Source of the DNA: Urechis unicinctus
Taxonomy: Eukaryota; Annelida; Polychaeta; Xenopneusta; Urechidae
Reading direction: 5' to 3'
DNA: 64,000 nt
NCBI GenBank assembly: GCA_034190875.2
Contig: CM067351.1
Span: forward strand, 3,600,655-3,664,654
Part shown: piece by piece, positions 61,901 through 64,000 of the stretch
Layout of the letters: each line of letters begins with the position of its first letter
How positions within the stretch are numbered: the first letter of the stretch is position 1
Program-made: the position numbers and the translations under genes
The notes under the pieces: generated by a model
Told to the model about the DNA's origin: nothing
Databases searched by the model: none
The model's input: only the letters and a program-made list of their open reading frames with translations

Positions 61901-63851
61901 GCTTTGGTGTGGAAGCCTTAGGAGTTGCTGGCTTTGGTGTGGAAACCTTAGGTGTGGCTAGCTCGGGTGCTGCAGATTTGGTAGTGGTTGGCCTGGCAGA
62001 TTTAGGTGTAACAGCTCTTGGTGTGGCTACCTTGGTAGTTTTTGGGGTGAGATACTTGGGTGAAACTGTCTTGGGTAAAACCACTTTAAGTGGGATAGGT
62101 CTTGATCCAGTTGCTTTAGGGGTGATGGATTTTAAAGCAGAATTTTCCTTAGGTGAAGTACCCTTAGGTGATTTCTTGACCACAGGGGTTGACACTATTT
62201 TCCTTTGAGGATTTGACTTGGCAGATGCCACAGGTGTTGATTGAGATTTTGTTGGAGTATTAACTAGATCTGATGTCGGCTCATCTACAGAAGATTTGTG
62301 GGATGATTTTCTTTTTACAGCTTTAGCTGATGGCTTTACCGGTACATCTGACTGAGGCGAGTCAACCTGTCAAGACAATCAACAATTATCTCATCAGTAA
62401 GACTGCTATATTTCCAAGGAAGATAAATAAAGCCAATATTGATAAACAGACATTGTGAAGGTTTACCGGACATCCAGTAAACTTTTCTTTGGTCCGATAA
62501 AAAATGTCCTTGGTCCAGTAATAAATTCTTATATGATATACATGCCAGTACCCCCTCAAAAATGAAAATAAACCCAAGAATTTGCCGTTTCACATCTCTT
62601 TCGTCTTTCGCCCAATGTTTACAATTTTCGCCGGTTCGTTAGTCATTCGCCAAACTAAGTGACTACGTGTGATTCCGGGGTTGCCGGAAACGCACAAGTA
62701 GATGGCACGCGGATTTTTTAAAGTACAGCGTGGCCATATATAGCTGTCAAAACTTCGGTCCAGTAAAAAGAAATCACGGTCCAGTAAGTTTTTCAAACTT
62801 TTCTGGACCGACGTCCGGTAAAGGTTGAAATTCCTTCACAATGTCTGATAAATACACCAATGACATACAAAAGAGTATGTTATCAACACCTTTGGGGCCA
62901 AATCTTTTAGAGGACTTCTTTTTGGTGATAGGTGTGGTGATTGGCTCCCAGCAACAGGTCTGTCAAGTGCAATCACAATACAGATATATACAACAAAAAC
63001 CGCCAAGAAAACCCTATTAAAACAATTGGCTATCAATACGTACAGTACATGGACTGAGGTATAAATGATGACAGGATAAATGACATTTATTTCATTTTAC
63101 TTGTAAGCAGTAGAAAGTGCATTTATACTAACAGAAATGAGAAAGATCTCCAAACAAAACAACACATTTCTTTTTGAAATAAACCATAGCATATCAGTTT
63201 GGAGCAATACTTCCCCACGCGTAGTTTTATAAGAAGCTCACCTTGTCGGAGAGGCATGAGGAAATTCAAATCGGAAAGCCCTGTCAGTGATGGTGAAGGA
63301 ATCCTTGTGGTGTACTTGCACAGGCTGTAGAATGGGCTTTGCATTGAGGCATGTTGGGTTGACCTGACTAAGGTTTGTTATAAATACCTAAAGAGGAATC
63401 AAATAATAACTGGTTTTATAAAGAATTATAGCCATATTATTAACAATTACTGATACACATAGCTGTCCAACAGTTGACAAATTAGATAGCACCAACAGTG
63501 CTTCTGAGGTATATGGCTGCACGAGCTTCACTTACCTCACCATCTTGATTGACATCAAGTCGGCAATGTTCATTTGACACACTTGGCAGTTGAATACGTA
63601 TATCACAATCACTACTCCTGCAAGGTACAGTTTTGGATGACATAATTAAACTGTTGTAAAAATGTTGAGTTTATTAAGTGCGATACATGATTTATGTACT
63701 TTTGCATGTATTAAAACAGCTCAATGTAGACTCTTATTATCACTGCAAAATTAACCCACCGGCCAAGTAGGCACATTGATGAAGTCAGTGGAAAATGTGC
63801 GCCATCATTTCCGTTGCGACGAATTACCACTATTTTTCCATGGAGAGTCAT
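55953..63851 (-). CDS. MKI67: Ki-67 homologue, 10 exons, two apparent frameshifts
   Basis: Ki-67 coats mitotic chromosomes, keeps them apart and recruits PP1. Exons: 63851-63760, 63617-63536, 63387-63242, 62959-62890, 62366-61013, 60900-60765, 60707-59452, 59036-58905, 58810-57550, 57390-55953, about 1990 codons. Residues 1-106 form an FHA domain collinear with human Ki-67 (VIRRNGNDGAHFPL, then GR at 30-31, DIRIQLPSVSNEH with the Ser and His of the phosphopeptide site, TDRAFRFE). Residues about 683-706 carry the PP1-docking motif KSVSFGPSLSPEHF followed by LPPLTPL, the form shared by Ki-67 and RepoMan (CDCA2). Exon 9 has an array of G-V-R-x-x-L-K-T-P motifs like the Ki-67 repeat core. The last exon has many P-R-G-R-R-G motifs (AT-hook-like, chromatin binding by inference). 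Exon 5 ends at the unusual donor GTTCGT. Exons 5 and 10 are each out of frame by a small indel inside repeats, near 61325-61345 and near 56680. Confidence 0.87.
56331..56676 (-). repeat. About 241-bp coding duplication in the last Ki-67-like exon
   Basis: About 105 bp at 56331-56432 recurs nearly unchanged at 56572-56676, and the flanks also align, so the block encoding SPVKPRGRRG...KTPTPVNAKAEKV is doubled at about 241-bp spacing. The upstream-in-transcription copy is one base short at about 56680, where AGAAAAAGAGC becomes AGAGAAGAGC, and this breaks the frame. Confidence 0.88.
58205..58770 (-). repeat. Array of Ki-67-type G-[VL]-x-x-L-x-x-T-P repeats
   Basis: Nine copies of the core, among them GLADLMVTPP, GVKRLLKTPR, GVKQLLNTPK, GLRELVQTPV, GVRETLKTPK (twice), GVREMMKTPI, GLRQLMKTPK and GVQQLMATPP. 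From GLRELVQTPV on they follow one another every 18 residues, separated by S-P-x-L. Vertebrate Ki-67 repeats (K167R) are about 120 residues long but share the G-x-x-x-L-F-Q-T-P core, so this looks like a compact form. Confidence 0.8.
59199..59275. repeat. Dispersed repeat copy (GGTCCAGT family)
   Basis: GGTCCAGTTAGTTTTTAAAA...CTGGACCG...CCGGTAAA...TTGAAATTCCTTC matches 62777-62850 over about 75 bases in the same orientation. Both copies are in introns of the Ki-67-like gene. Confidence 0.75.
60030..60250 (-). repeat. S-P-K repeats in Ki-67-like exon 7
   Basis: Coding array of NSPKRGRSPSPK-type units, 36 bp, about 6 copies with variants. This adds many S-P sites and basic residues, resembling histone H1-like S-P-K-K DNA-contact motifs. 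Confidence 0.85.
61080..61960 (-). repeat. 30-bp and 60-bp coding minisatellite in Ki-67-like exon 5
   Basis: Two related families: ASPKPATPRA units (about 61080-61590) and ASTPKPATPK units (about 61590-61950), both 30 bp or multiples. They encode a proline every few residues and dozens of S/T-P sites. The frame is kept except at 61325-61345, where the pattern is 5 bases short in total and a TAA appears. The long plus-strand open frames over this stretch are shadows. Confidence 0.95.
62458..62850. mobile_element. Foldback-type repeat element
   Basis: The left end TTTACCGGACATCCAGTAAA (62462 on) is inverted at the right end (TCTGGACCGACGTCCGGTAAA, about 62802-62822). GGTCCAGTAA is repeated inside both arms. 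No coding capacity. A partial copy lies at 59199-59275, so this is a dispersed family. In the Ki-67-like intron 4. Confidence 0.7.
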
Positions 63852-63936
63852 GATGACCTGCTCTATGTCAAAGTTCATAAGATAACGTGATGTTAAGGCA
63901 CTGCTGCCTTAAACTTCATAAAAATGAACTTTCCAC

Positions 63937-64000
63937 TCTCTCTCTCTCTCTCTCTATATATACATATATATATTATATATATACACACATATATATATGT
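63937..64000. repeat. (CT)n-(TA)n microsatellite at the window edge
   Basis: A CTCTCT run followed by TATATA with short CA interruptions, continuing to the end of the window. It lies about 90 bases upstream of the Ki-67-like start codon, so in the 5' UTR or promoter. Confidence 0.95.

Noticed and set aside
61341..62208. 283-aa plus-strand open frame (GLGEAALGVA repeats)
   Set aside because: Antisense shadow of the coding repeat of the Ki-67-like exon 5; the minus strand has the matching splice sites and phase.

Overview
The window is intron-rich, AT-rich animal nuclear DNA. GT-AG introns, short exons, AATAAA poly(A) signals, microsatellites and minisatellites all point that way, and nothing prokaryotic was seen. 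The proteins are clearly homologous to vertebrate ones but diverged, introns are mostly a few hundred bases, and a Ki-67-type gene and a GALC gene are both present. I read this as a non-vertebrate bilaterian, perhaps a marine invertebrate such as a mollusc or cephalochordate. The species cannot be fixed from the sequence.

Layout: (1) 1-7.0 kb holds no gene I can support, only a compound TATG/TG/TAGG microsatellite. (2) 7.39-12.60 kb, minus: complete lysosomal galactocerebrosidase (GALC), 18 exons joining in frame to 678 aa. (3) 14.70-22.61 kb, plus: an unrecognised 22-exon coiled-coil gene of about 928 aa. It is interrupted by a 1.6-kb minisatellite whose 40-bp unit is itself a 3' splice site. 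(4) 23.58-25.85 kb, minus: cyclin J (CCNJ), with the second cyclin box not found and a 53-codon ORF with its own poly(A) signal in an intron. (5) 29.12-30.45 kb, plus: low-molecular-weight phosphotyrosine phosphatase (ACP1), 156 aa. (6) 31.53-40.78 kb, plus: actin-interacting protein 1 (WDR1), 16 exons, carrying an exact in-frame 78-bp exon duplication and a CArG box plus TATA box upstream. (7) 44.09-54.60 kb, minus: CLINT1 (epsinR), tail-to-tail with WDR1, with an expanded Met/Gln heptad exon. (8) 55.95-63.85 kb, minus: a Ki-67 homologue with an N-terminal FHA domain, a long S/T-P repeat exon, a PP1-docking motif of the Ki-67/RepoMan type, a compact array of G-[VL]-[RK]-x-L-x-x-T-P repeats and a C-terminal array of P-R-G-R-R-G repeats.

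The genes are unrelated housekeeping or cell-biology genes (lysosome, cilium or coiled coil, cell cycle, phosphatase, actin turnover, trans-Golgi/endosome traffic, mitotic chromosome periphery), so no operon logic applies. The most unusual themes are local: tandem duplications spanning 3' splice sites or whole exons in at least three genes, dispersed inverted-repeat elements in introns, and an unusually legible invertebrate Ki-67. Exon coordinates come from reading splice junctions and checking phase by hand. No database search was possible.
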